This document shows positions 16,801 to 30,800 of a stretch of DNA of 64,000 nt, piece after piece. Source of the DNA: Ramazzottius varieornatus (Eukaryota > Tardigrada > Eutardigrada > Parachela > Ramazzottiidae); assembly GCA_001949185.1 (NCBI GenBank), contig BDGG01000012.1:368765-432764 (forward strand). Reading direction: 5' to 3'. The stretch's first letter is position 1; every line of letters begins with the position of its first letter. The notes beneath the pieces are model-generated. The model searched no databases. It was not told the origin of the DNA and saw nothing but the letters and a program-made list of their open reading frames with translations. The position numbers and the translations under genes are program-made.

Positions 16801-18760
16801 AATTAAAATTCGTAATTTCCTAGAGTATTGTCATGGAAGATATTGCGCGACTGAACCGGGGAAGAATATTGTGTATGATTCCGAGTAACTCGGATCATTC
16901 TGGAAATCGGGATGTGTTTGCGAGTAATTCGAAGAGACTTGTTGTGTGGGGGGAAGGAGGCCTAGAAGGAAGAGGAAACCGAAACTGTTGAAATGGGGGC
17001 AAGGCTGGCTTTGAGTTAACGCCTCTTAATTCTGCAGGGAAATTTATAGGCTATGCAGTAACTTTTGTGAGCTGTGATGATGGGAGAATGGCGTAAAATG
17101 GCTTTACAGTTTCGGGATGGGAAGCTGGCCATGGTTAATGACTTTTCTTGCTCATCGCCTCAATCGTAATGCGAAGAAAAGCGGTCAAGCATAGACAGTG
17201 CCTTGAGTCTCACGGCATACGTCCAGGATCGGAATGCGAATCCATTAGGAAAAGAATTAACTTCAACTCTATCGCGGTCGTCCATTTTTCTTCGTTCGTT
17301 CAAGGCGACTGCAAACGAGTGGTCGAAATATTTTGATAGAGCTGCTGTCAGACAGAATTTCGTCGTCAGCTGCAGGAAATACGTTTCCTGGTTGAAGGGA
17401 GTTATGAAGGGAAGGTTCTTCGTAGGGTAACCGTGGAGGATGAGCGGAGAGTGCTTCGCTGAGCTAGATTGATTTAGAGAAAAAAACCTGAAAGTCAATC
17501 ATACATCTTTCGCTTGACTGAAGCCAAACAAATTGTCACTCGCTTCGGTGAGTTAACATCAACCGCGCAGCGTGATATGGCGTGGTACCATGCGACTTTT
17601 TTCATAAGAGAAGCTTATTCAACTTCCGCCATTACACTTTTGCGCAAATATGGAACGCCAGCTGGTGGTATATGCTGATTTTGCCTACCTCACCTTAGGT
17701 CTGTCATTACCCGCTACGCTCTAAGTTATACTCTTTTGGCTTCACCGATCTCTTACCTGAAATCGTCTGCGCGAATGAAAGTGGGATCGTCCGCGCGATC
17801 TCGTTTGCGATATTTGGGACTTCGCTCACTTTTGTAATCCGGGAGGCCAGACCGAATAGGACTCTGCAGTTGAGTTTACGGACTTATGTGAAAAGCTCTT
17901 GGGCGTGTTGAAGGTAGCAGATGGTGCCGCCACAGTGTGGCAAGTAATTAACCTGCACGAGGAGCCAGTTCGTGACGCAGTGAGAGCTCCAGGGTGCTCT
18001 GCGCGACACTTGTTACCGCTGTCATAACCAATGAGACAAGTGCATTGTATGGATTGTCAGGAATGAAAACACGCTGTCTGGGATTTTGCAGGCAAGCAAT
18101 TCGTGGTTGTGAAACCGGTTGGAAGCAAAGTACCCACGGTCGTTGACTTCTTATTTTCCGCGAGGTACGGCACGATCTCCAGATAAGTGAGCTAATCCGT
18201 CAGGTTTTTCAGACTAGCTAATCGTGAAAGACCAATCAGTTCACTATCCATTTCATATGACGCGTTCTTCTTCCGGCCTAACGCGAACCTCGGAAACAAC
18301 CCGGGAGATTCTCCGCAATTCTGCTATCGATTTTTGGGTCCGCAGCTTGTGTGCATACAGATGGCAGCACTATATAGTGAAGATCAGACCCCTTCGGTTT
18401 CTGGCTGGATTCTGTTGTTTGATTGAAGTGAGTTACTTTACCTGTTGTAAAGAAAATGGATGCAGGGCAGATTTCCATTTTGACAATTGAATAGTAATCA
18501 GAAACCATCTGTTTGTCGAGCAGCGGTATTTGTCCTTGGTACAACGCGCTGTATTGATTAAAAACCCCAGCTGAGAATATGATACGGACAAACACAGGCC
18601 TCCTTAGGATGTCCGGTCGATTTTCACCTCAAAGGTACACTCTTTATGAAGCTTACTCGGGCCTGTTTGGGGACCACGGGAATACCTTCGATCGATATGC
18701 TCTTTGTACCTCTTATGTGCTCATCCAGGTATGCTCACCATCGTCTGTCCCCTTTTGCAG
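13819..18760. other. Long region without recognisable genes (probable 5'-UTR intron of beta-spectrin)
   Basis: Almost 5 kb with only short, domain-free open frames on both strands. I see no repeat family members, no tRNA and no convincing exon. The simplest reading is a regulatory first intron of the spectrin gene. Confidence 0.4.
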
Positions 18761-18868
18761 GTATCCATAACGTCTAGCGCGTGGATGAGCTGAGCATCCT
18801 TCCATCGATCGAGGAGCTACATCCGGTGGAACTTTTCCCGACGTTCGGGTAGAGAGAAAGAGTCCATC
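18761..18868 (+). other. 5'-UTR part of beta-spectrin coding exon 1
   Basis: It is preceded by a pyrimidine-rich acceptor (TCTGTCCCCTTTTGCAG) and runs into the start codon at 18869. Confidence 0.5.
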
Positions 18869-21800
18869 ATGACGACGGACAGGACGACGGTCAGCCACTG
18901 GACCACCAGTGTGGGGGAACACGACGGACATGCCACCAATGGTGTGGGCACAAACGGCGGAACTACCACCATCACCACCAATGGAACCAATGGCGTTACT
19001 ACGCACTATACGACAACGACCACCACCACTACAAGCTACGGCACCGATGGGGAATACGACGACGGGGGACTGAGCTCGGCCAAGATCTTCGAACGGATAC
19101 GAATTAAGGCACTTTCGGGTAAGCGTCATTTCCGGCTCTTTGACTAAAAACTACCTGATGGTAATCATAATAAATTCTTCGTCTGAATCTCGCTATAAGG
19201 CAGACAGTCTTGAGGTTCGACAGACAGCAGTTTCTTCCCGATGTTCAGCCAGATGAAGAGAAGGGCTCGTTTTGTGAGATGGAATTAATAGAAGTTCGGA
19301 TATGATGGTTTGCTTGGCGGCCTAATTTTTGAGTGTCGACGGATGAGTCCCTGCGGAACAAGTGGTTGCGATGAGTTTGCAGATTAGCGTCAGATTGCGG
19401 CCTTTCTAGTCGAAAGAAAAGCAACTTCTGTCCGGGTAATGTTTGTACAGCCCTGCGGCTCGCTTAGAACATCTACTACCGTGTAGAACCTTCCGCGTTA
19501 TGTCATTCACGTGCATGCCGCAGAAGGCTACAGAGAACTATAAGATATGAGGACGCAGCCCTCAGTCGGGTACTTGAGGGTGGGAACTTGTACGACATGC
19601 TGATTAGACGATTGTGAACGAATTCACTAGAGGAATTGAGTTTTGACAACAGTCAACTGAACAGAGGACCTTTAACATTTTGATCGAATTGCACAACCGA
19701 GAACTTGAGAGGAGACTTGCAACGACGGAAGATGAAGGTCCGATGTCCAATCGATTACTTTGGTATTGCAAGGCGCGTCCCGCAGTTCAAATCGAGAATG
19801 CAATGTTTCGGTGCGCCGAGTGAGCAGGGCTGACTGTAGAAAGGACGCCAGATTATGAAGATGGACTGCAGGAGACGAAACCGTGACCAAATGGACGCCT
19901 GAAGTTTAATGTCTGTCGTCTTTCGATAACGACAGTAAGTTGTCGGGGAGATAAAATTCTTTTGGAGACATGCAGCGTGTGTTTAGGTGCTTGAGAGCCA
20001 ACGAAGCCTATCCCCGATACCAGCACAACTGTAATCAAACTTTGCTCCTGATAGGAGGCAAGGACTGTTGCTTTCTCCATCTTTGTTGAGGGGACTGATA
20101 AGGCCGGGGCTGTGTTCATGTCGAGCCATCAAGCATTCATCATCCGGCATGCAAGCACACACCAGTACACATCCTGGCAGTTCTTGCATGGCTTCACGTT
20201 GTGACTGTGGATTCATGGACCTCTCGATCCAGCTTTGATGTGAGGAGTGCTCCCAAAAGATCAGCCCCAGCTCGATGACTGACTGGCATTAGGCAACAGG
20301 AAGATCGTTTGTGAGCCTTTTATGGCATCGTAGCCAGCTTTTCTTCTGCTTTGACTCTTATGCAATTGTCTGGATCCCATCTAACAATTTTTTCCTGATA
20401 TCCCTGAGGACCAACTGAGGAAATTCTGTATGCCCAAACTATTTGCATTCGGAATATTTCGAGTTTTCTGGAATTTTTGTGTTATCGAATAACCTTCTTC
20501 CAGTTTCGAGGCCTTGGCGGTTCGGCCCCAGACTGTAAAATACATCAAAACCGAAAATGGTGGAGGTCGCACCCGCGGCTGGTGTCCATGACATGACCCG
20601 TGTGCAGGAAGCCGTGATGGATCGTATCGTCAAGAAGTACAAAGGTGCTCCAGCAGGAAGCTTCTAACACGGACTGATTGATTTTACAGTTGTTAATTCG
20701 TACGGAGGATATGCTAATGTGTTGTTATGTTTCTGTTGCAGACGAGCGAGAGACCGTCCAGAAGAAGACCTTCACAAAATGGGTCAACTCCCACCTCATC
20801 AGAGTCGGTTGCCGCATTCACGACCTGTACACGGACTTACGCGATGGAAAGATGATTCTGAAGTTGCTGGAAGTTTTGTCGGGAGAACGATTGGTTAGTA
20901 CAGAGTCTTGGCTTTTGTACATGCGGGTGGGAGAACCGCTGGATGGATATTAATGCACGGAATACTGAAATAGGCCTTTGAGACGGAATACGAGGAATCA
21001 TCCCAGTGTTTACTTTTCGCGACGACACTTTTTTTATTACATTGCTAAGCGGGTAATTCAAAAAGTGGTTCTGGTCGTTTATGGCTGGCTTGTTTGAAGG
21101 AAATTTGTCTGGTCGTTTCTTGAGTGCACTTTTAATGAGACAAATAATCTTATCAGTAATGGCTCAATGCGTCTCTGCATCCACCCCATTCTGACTCACT
21201 TAGCCTCACTGACCCCACCATCAAAACGATTATGACCTTTGGCTCTTCTTTTGCAGCCTCGTCCCACACGTGGAAAGATGCGAATCCATTGCTTGGAGAA
21301 TGTGGACAAGGCGCTGCAGTTCCTCCGAGACCAACATGTCCACCTCGAGAACCTGGGCTCGCACGACATTGTCGATGGAAATCCGCGACTCACGCTGGGC
21401 CTCATTTGGACCATTATTCTTCGCTTCCAGGTAAGCATTGTTATATCCCAGCATTCATAGCCTTTAAAGTGTTGACCAAACAGACAGAGAAGCTTACCAG
21501 ACAGAGTCCGTCTTTAATGTACTTGCATACTGTACATGGTGCCGTGGCTCCTCGTACGCAGGTACTTGCCGCACTGGTTCCGGGCGCCTGCATACATAGT
21601 GCTATGGTCAGGCCATGGTGTCTAGGTATGCAGGACATGTCGCACGGTTTATGCTGCTGGCGGCTGTTTGTGGAGCTAGTTTTTGAGGACGATTTATTTT
21701 ATGACATGGTCATCTTCACTTCATAGATCCAAGATATCATCATCGAAGAAGTGGAAAGCAGAGAGACAAAATCCGCCAAGGACGCCCTGCTCCTATGGTG

Positions 21801-24800
21801 CCAGATGAAGACTGCCGGATATCCTAATGTCAACGTGCGAAACTTTACAACAAGCTGGCGTGATGGCTTGGCGTTCAACGCGCTCATCCATCGTCATCGT
21901 GAGGACCTCATCCAGTATGACAAGCTGAGCAAGAACCAAGCCATCTACAACCTCAACAATGCATTCAACGTGGCCGAACAGAAACTGGGTATCGCCAAAC
22001 TTATCGATGCCGAAGGTATGCTGTTTGTTAACTGTTAAGCAAAGATGACAAAGATCGGCGGGTTATCGACAGGTCCCTTGTTCTTATTCCAGACGTGGCT
22101 GTTGAGTATCCAGACGAGAAATCCATCATCACCTATGTCGTCACCTACTATCACTACTTCAGCAAAATGCGCGCTGATACTGTTCACGGTCGTCGCATTG
22201 GCAAGGTAAACTGAGTTACGGCAAAAGGCTCGTATCGTCAAATATTTACACTGCAGCACACTGTGTAAATTGTTGAGGAACTCAAAAGTTTACCACCGAG
22301 CACGTAAAGTTTACTCTAATAATTCGAAGAGAATATTTTTTATTCCTGTTTTGGTCAGAATTTGTGACGTCAGCAGACCATTTCACCATATCATTGTCTC
22401 AACTGGCGGATGTCCATTGTTATTGACGAGCAGCGTGCGCCACTTTGAAAAGCAACCCTGTCGAGTTTTCAAGTGGCGCACGTTTTCAGCGTCTTAACCA
22501 GTATTGTGCGCCATTTGTCATTTGTTGAGCTCCTATTTCTCAATTTAATTATGAATTTCGTTTTTGCAGATTGTGGATGTGGCCCGAGAAGCTGACAAGG
22601 ACGCATATACTTACGAGCGTCTAACCACCGACTTGTTGCAATGGATTCGCAAGACGATCGAGTCGCTGAACGATCGCCACTTTGCAAACTCCCTACCGGG
22701 TGTGCAGCAGCAGCTAGGGCAGTTCAATACATATCGCACCGTGGAGAAGCCGCCCAAGTTTGTGGAGAAGGGCAACTTGGAAATGACACTTTTTGCCATT
22801 CAAAGCAAGTTGCGTGCCCATGACTTGCGTGCTTACATCCCCCCGCAAGCCAAGTCCATTGCCGACATCAACAATGCCTGGGAGGCACTAGAACGGGCTG
22901 AACACGAGAGGGAATTGGCGTTGCGTGAGGAACTTATCAGGTCAGGCACTCAGACTGGGTCTTTTAACGAGACAGTTGTTGAATGATTGATGTTTTTCAA
23001 ATGTACGATTATTGCGGCCTGTTTCTTTCACCATCTTATTGTCATTAGGACGACGTCAAGATAGATCGATACAAATTTCATCCACCTGCATATTTCACGT
23101 GCCATGTTTTGAACAGTGAACCGGTATGCAGGTAGATGATTGCAGTATCCAGGAACTTGACGCATGCCTGATTCGCTCCAACGGACATTAGGTCGACCAG
23201 TTTCGTAGGTTGATTGCTGTGTGGACTTGAAAGTAACTCTCTTCTGTGTTCTCAGGCAAGAGAAGCTGGAACAACTTGCCGCGCGATTCGATCGCAAAGC
23301 CGGCATGCGTGAGACATGGCTGAGTGAGAACCAGCGCCTGGTTGCCCAGGATAATTTCGGGACGGATCTGGGATCGGTCGATGCCGCCAGCAAGAAGCAT
23401 GAAGCTATTGAGACGGACATTTTTGCATATGAAGAACGTGTGCAAGCCGTCATCTCGGTGGCGGAAGAACTGGAGCAAGAAAATTACCATGATATTCAGC
23501 GTATCAATACACGGTAAATTAAACCCTTATCCACTCCATTAAGAGTTAGCCTGATTATTTAAGTGCGCTCCTCTCCAACTGAAAGACCACGTGGCGTTTC
23601 CGAAGTTGCACGAAACTTTTTGTAGGAAATCGATAGTGTATTTCCGTGATCGTTTAAGTTCTCTTACTTCATCGCGGTGTAGAAATTCCTAAATCGTGGA
23701 GTTGCCTGGACCTGCATATCACATACCGCGTTGTATGTTATGGCACACTGTATTCAGGTTCATGAAGGATAGGTGTGATCCGCTAAATTATCGCTAGTCA
23801 GTTCGTGGTTCTTGATTGTGTTGTGTTTGTAGGAAGGACAACGTTCTTCGGTTATGGAACTACCTTTTGGAGCTCCTCCGTGCTCGACGTCAACGCCTGG
23901 ATGTCTCTTTGGAGATGCACAAGACCTTCCTGGAAATGCTACAGGTGGCGCAGTCGATGGAAGAGCTGAAGACCCGGTTGGTCTCTGACGACTACGGACG
24001 GCACTTACTGGACGTGGAGGAACTGGTACAGAAGCACTTGATGCTGGATAACGACATTGCTGTCATCGGTGATCGTGTCAAGGCGGTGAACAACACGGCC
24101 AGACGCTTCGTCGACGACGAAGGCATTGGTATGCCAGCCGAGATACGCGAGTTGTTAGTTCGTTGAATTAGCCACTTTCTTCCTTCTAGGTTTCCACCCT
24201 GTCGATCCACAGGTCGTCGTGGATCGTATGCAGAATTTGGAAGACATGTATACGGATTTGGTCGAGCTGTCGCAAGAACGCAAAGACCGTCTGGAGGACT
24301 CCCGCAAGTTGTGGCAGTTCTTCTCGGATATTGCAGAAGAGGAAGCTTGGATCAAGGAGAAGGAACAGATGCTGTCGTCTGCTGATATTGGTCGCGACTT
24401 GACCTCCATCAACCTTCTGCTGACCAAACAACGCGTAAGACATGCCAGTTGTTTCGTGACGTATAATCGTTATCGATCGCTGTTCTTCTGCGTTTTTCCA
24501 TTATGTATGATCAATGACTTGTTCATTGGGGTTTGCTTGTCGTGTTATAGTTGATGGAAGACGAGCTGAATGCTCGCAAGGCGCATTTGCTGGATGTGAT
24601 TAAGAATGGCGAGGACTTGGTTAACGAGGGACATTTCGGCTCAGAGCAGATTCAGGCTCGTATCAATGACGTCAACGATCGCTGGGAGCACTTGATGGAA
24701 CTGTCGGCCTACCGCAAGAAGCGCTTGCTCGAAGCTGTGGACTACCACCAGTTCTTCGCGGATGCCGACGATACCGACACATGGATGCTGGATACTCTCC

Positions 24801-27800
24801 GCCTGGTCTCCAGTGACGACATTGGCCGGGATGAAGGCCATGTGCAGTCGCTGTTGAGAAAGCACCAGGAAGTGTATGAGAACTTGCAGCGATATGAACC
24901 GACTATCAAGAGTCTACAAGAACAGGCCAATAGCCTGGGTGATCAAGATAGGAACTCACCTGAAGTGAGGGACAGGCTGAATAACATCTCGCATCGCTAT
25001 GACGAGCTGTTGAGGTTGGCTGAAGTCAGGAAGCAGCGCCTCCTGGACGCTCTGGAGTTCTACAAGCTCTTGACGGATATTGATGCAACTGAACAGTTGA
25101 TCAATGAGAAGGATCGCATGTTGGCCACTATGGGACCCACGCAAGATATGGAAGAAGTGGAAGTCATGAAGCACCGCTTCGGCAGCTTGGAGAACGAGAT
25201 GGGCATGATCAACGACCGTGTAAAGGTACGTGGAAAAAGCATCGTACTGCCGATCACATTTAGGCGGCTGGTCGACCACCGCCATATGCTCTGCAGGCAC
25301 CTGCATACATTTGGACTGTTCATTTAGTCTGAATGACGGTATCTAGGTGCCCGAGTGAACGTCGGCAGCAGGAACCTACATACATTTTTTTGTTCTTTTA
25401 TAAAATTAGCCGGTATGCAGGCGCTTGTGACGTTTGGCGAGACTGTCTACTGGTCATCCTGGTTCAGGAATCGTTGTTAGACTCTCATTGCTTTTGTTTT
25501 CAGAACATCAACGACGTATCCGAGAGACTCCTCAGCGTTCAACATCCCGATGCGCGTGAAATTCATAGTCGTCGCAACCGTCTCAACCTGGCTTGGAACA
25601 AGTTGGTTGACAACGTCAACGACAAACGCGACGAGCTGGAGAAGAGCCGCGGCTATCAGACCTTCCGCATCGAATGTCAAGAAACCACTCGATGGATCGA
25701 GGAGAAGATCCGCATTATCGAAGACGCCGAAGACATCGAGAACGATCTCAGCGGCCTGATCAAACTGCAACGCCGTCTCAGCTTCATCGAGCGCGACATG
25801 GGACCCATTCGGGCCAAGATGGACTCTATGCTGGAGGAAGCTACCAAGATCGAACGAGAACGACCCGAAGAGGCTGCTGCTATCCGCGAGAAGGTGGCTA
25901 TCCTGCAGTCACAGTGGCAGAGACTGAACCAGTTGATGGGCGAACAGGACCAGAAGTTGGGCGAAGTCGGCGAACTTCAGCACTTCCTCCGCGACTTGGA
26001 TGTCTTCCAATCATGGCTCACACGCACTCAGGTATAAAATGTTTTGTGTCATGTTTTGAAATTAAGAGACTAAACATTCTCGTCGATTAGATAATCCTCA
26101 GAATATTTATGAGAACTGCTCTCAGAATATTGCGTCGATTTATCGGGGAAATACGTAACGATAGCGCCTAGCGCCTCCATGAGCTGGCGCACTGAAATAA
26201 CGCACCGCACTTTCTTTTACAGGTGACCATTGCCTCGCAAGAACTTCCTGAAGATTTGGCTGAGACTGAGCGCTTGTTAAACACTCACAAGCAGTTGAAG
26301 GAAGAGATCGAGAACTACAGAGCTGACTTTGACAAGCTGATGGAGACGGGTCAGACGGTGACGCGCGACCAGCAGGATCCACAGTACATTCTTCTGCGCG
26401 AGCGTCTGAAGGGCTTGCGCGAAGGATGGGAAGAGCTGGGCCGCATGTGGGAGAATCGCCAGCAACTCTTGGCGCAGAGTTTAAGCTATCAAGTTTTCTT
26501 GCGTGATGCCAGGCAATGCGAAGTGCTGCTCGGTCAACAAGAAAACTTCTTGGCCCGCGATGAAACACCGGTAAGCAGAACTAACGTGGACACTTCAAGC
26601 TTAGGTATTATTCGAAATAGATGCTAATTTTTTGATGTAGAGAAACCTGGAGGATGCAGAAAATATGCTTAAGCGCCACGATGACTTCTTGACTTCTCTG
26701 GAAGTCAACCAAGACAAGGTCCAGCAAGTCATCGGTCAATCCGAGCGTCTCACAAGCGAGGGTAACTACGCCGCTGACAAGATCTTCCGCAAAGCCGAGA
26801 ACATTCTTGAGCGCTACAACGCTAACCGCGAACGCGCCAACTCCATCGGCCAGAAGCTCCGAGATGCCCGACAGCTTCAACAGTACCTTCGTGACGTCGA
26901 AGAACACCTCGAGTTCATCAATAACAAGAGGATCCAAGTCGAAGACGAGAACTACCGAAGTGCCAAAACAGCTCATCAGAAATGGACTCGCCACCAAGCT
27001 TTCGAAGCTGAGATCGCCGCTAACCGAGCTCGCATGGACGAACTGAGAGCTGAGGGAGAAGCTTTGATGCGGGAAAAGCCACAGTTCACGCCTGAAATTC
27101 GGCGGTAAGTCAATGCGGAATGACATTTAGCTTTCAAGAACCTGCATACACGAAGTGTTATAGCGTGTGCGTTATACGCGTATGTTGGTACGTGACGTTC
27201 ACGTACCCGTATACGATTGTCGTACACTTTGCATGGTAGATTGGAACGTAGGTGTCTGAGTTGTTCTCTGACCGTATTTTCTACTCACTTGTTTCATCTA
27301 AACGGTTTCTTTTCTAGGTCGTTGGATGAAATGAATACCCGCTGGCAAGACTTGGAAGACATTACACGCGGTAAGGGTGAGCGTCTCTTCGATGCCAACC
27401 GACAGGCTATCTACGAACAGACTTGCGACGATGTTGATAACTGGGTGACTGAGTTGGAGACCCAGATTCTGACGACCGAGACTGGCCAGGACTTGACCAC
27501 CGTCAACATCCTGATGCAGAAGCAGCAAGTTTTGGAGAACCAGCTGCAACTTCGAGCAGCTCAAGTCAGCGAGCTCGAGCGACACGAAAGCAAGCTGGAA
27601 GAGATCGTGCCGGAAAAGACGGAGGAACTGAAACAACGTCGCCACGAAGTCGAAGAAAGGTACAGTACGAATAAAATCAATAAAGCCTGAATGAATCAAG
27701 AATATTTTATGTAATGCATTTTCGCAGATTTCGTCGATTGCAACGACCGATCGAAGAACGTCGACGAGAACTCGAGAAGAAGAAGGAAGCCTTCCAGTTC

Positions 27801-30800
27801 CTTCGCGATATCGATGACGAGAAGTTCTACATCCAACAGAAGATGACGCAAGCCACTAGTCCGAACGTCGGTAACAACCTGTTCGAAGTCCTGCGAATGA
27901 AGAAGCAGAACAACAACCTCCGACATGAAGTCGAAAACCACGAGCCGCGCATTCGAGCTATCCAAGATGTCGGCCAGCGCCTGATCGACGACCGGCATGC
28001 CGACAGTGATCGTTTCCGTGAGCTCCTGGACGACCTGCTCGCCCGATGGAACGACTTGAAGGACGCCATCGAGGATCGCGACAAACGTTTGGATCTATCC
28101 GAGAAGGCTCAGCAGTACTTCTCGGACGCAAATGAAGCGGAGACCTGGATGAGCGAGCAAGAACTGTACTTGCTCAGTGATGAACGACCAAAGGATGAGT
28201 CCATCGCACAAGCCAACGCGAGAAAGCAGGAAGCTACGGAACAAGCCGTGACGGACTATCAAGAAACCATCCGCCAACTCAGCGAGCAAGCTGACAGGTA
28301 CATTCATCAAATTTCGGGAAAGCGTAGAAAAATGTCCAACAAATTATTTGTGAGAAACGTACAAAACCATTGTTTTAAGTGACGCACGCTACCAGCCAAT
28401 GGCACTGGAAACGTGCTCCACTTGAGATGACAGTATTGTACACCTAAATGTGGCAGAAAGGTCAAGGGCATAGTTCTGTTCATGGGAGTTTTCTTGCAGG
28501 TTGGTTCGTGAAGGTAACCCGTTTGCCAATCAAGTCCGAAGCCGGCAGACGCAGATCGAGCGGACTTACGCCGGTCTCAAAGATCTCTCCACCGAAAGCC
28601 GCACCCGCGGAGCGGACACCATGCGCCTCTTCCTCCTCCAAAGAGATATCGATGATCTCGAGCGGTGGATCGCGGAGAAAGAAGTCGTGGCTAACAGTCA
28701 CGAGCTCGGTACCGACTTCGACCACGTTACCATTCTCCGTGAGCGCTTCGATCGATTTTGCGAAGAGACGGAAGCTGTCGGTGTGGAGCGCGTCAGGCAG
28801 GCCAACGAAGACGCTAACAGCCTCATACGGGCTGGTCATTCCGATGCTCCTCTCATCGCCCAATGGAAGGACAGGATCAATGAAGCTTGGGAGAACCTGA
28901 GGTCAGTATGATGGCGACGTAAGATGCGTGAAGTTGAAGTCCGGAGGAAGGCTGTATCCGGCACGAACCTGACTGGAATGGTTCAGGGCCGTGCCGGGCA
29001 CTAACCTGAGTGAAACAGCCCTTGAAAAAACGCAAAATCAATCACACTGTTCTTATTTTGTTTGTAAAGGGAGCTGATGGAGACGAGGAAGCAACTCCTG
29101 ACTGCCTCCTACGAACTACACAAGTTCTTCTGGGATTGCAAAGACCTCCTCAGCCGTATTCACGAGAAGATGAACACGGTGTCTGATGACCTGGGAAGAG
29201 ACTCTGGCTCCATTTCTGCTCAACAACGCAAGCATGCTACCTTTATACAAGACTTAGTCCCGCTTGGACAGCAGGTCGAAGGTATTCAGGAACGATCGAC
29301 CAAGCTGTTGAACGCCTATGCCGGTGACCGTGCGAGAGAGATCCAAGTGCGAGAAGCGGAAGTCATCAACGCCTGGAGACAACTGCAGCAGATGGTGGAC
29401 CTGCGCCGAAGCAAACTTTCCGATACCGGCGACCTCTTCCGGTAAGTTTGATGTGTGGATAAAGCTTGTGAATCAAGTCTTACTATGCTGATCTTGTTTC
29501 AGGTTCTTCAACATGGTCCGCGACCTGATGTTGTGGATGGACGATGTCAACCGTCAGATGAACACGTCAGAGCGAGCGCGCGATGTGTCCGGTGTTGAGC
29601 TGTTGATGAACAATCACCAAAGTCTTCGTGCTGAGATCGATGCACGAGACAGTAGCTTCGCCGAATGCATTGAGCTTGGCAAGGATCTCTTGGCTCGCAA
29701 TCACTACGCCAGCCCCGAAATCAAGGACAAGCTTCAAGGTCTGGTCAACTCGCGCGGCGGTATGATGACTCGTTGGGACGAACGATGGGAGCATCTACAG
29801 CTCAGTAAGTTTCTTTCTTCCACTTCGGGATATAGTACGTTTCTCTGATACATGATTCTCCTTGTAGTTTTGGAAGTCTACCAGTTTGCTCGTGATGCCG
29901 CAGTGGCTGAAGCGTGGCTGGTTGCGCAAGAGCCTTATCTGTTCAGTCAGGAACTTGGGGTCAGTTTGTGATTTGTAACGCCGGTGGAAGAATTCACCCA
30001 GATCGTTTTCCCAAGTGGCGTGCGCTCTCAGATAATAGCAATGAATAGGTGCGCCACTTGAAACGGCGATCCCGGTGAAGTCATTTACCAAACTCGTGAA
30101 ATGTGATTTCGTTTGACAGATGTCCGTGCAAGAAGTGGAGCGCCTCATAAAGAAACACGAGTCGTTCGAAAAGTCGGCCCTTGCTCAAGATGAGCGCTTC
30201 CAAGCCCTGAAACGTCTGACCACGGTAAGCCAGTGTTTATCCATTTTACATGGATATGGTTATCTGTTCCCCGTTGAACTGTAATTTTAATCGACTGCTT
30301 ACTACGTGTAGCTGGAGCTCAAAGCCATGTCACAACGCCGAACAGCCGATGATGAACGTCGCCGCTCGGAACAACGCCGTCTGGAGCAGCAGACGGGTCG
30401 TGGTGGAGCTGGAGGCGCAGGAGGTGTTGGAGGTGCTGGCGGGTTAGTTGAATCTCCAGCTCAGTCGGGGTTCACAGATGCTGTGATGTTCATTCTTTTG
30501 CAGCTATGGAGCAGGAGGACATGCAGGCAGCCCTGGAACTCCCGGTGGTCGAATTGTCGGTGTTACCGAAGTCGAAGGACCATCCACTCCTGAACGAGGT
30601 ACGGTAGAGCCTTTGGGCTAATTGCACTCTCAGCGAAGAATTGTAGGGGTACCAACTTGTGACAGCAATAAGACAACATTTGCCTGCTGTATATAGTTCG
30701 CCTCACTCCCGGTATGTCACCCAGCACCAGTCGCGGAGTCGCCGGTTCACCTGGTTCTCCGGGCCAAGCCGCAACTTTGCCATCTGGGACCGACGAAGGC

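Noticed and set aside
18713-19129. Minus-strand open frame of 138 codons
   Set aside because: It is the shadow of the Thr-rich first coding exon of beta-spectrin, whose ACC/ACG repeats keep other frames open.
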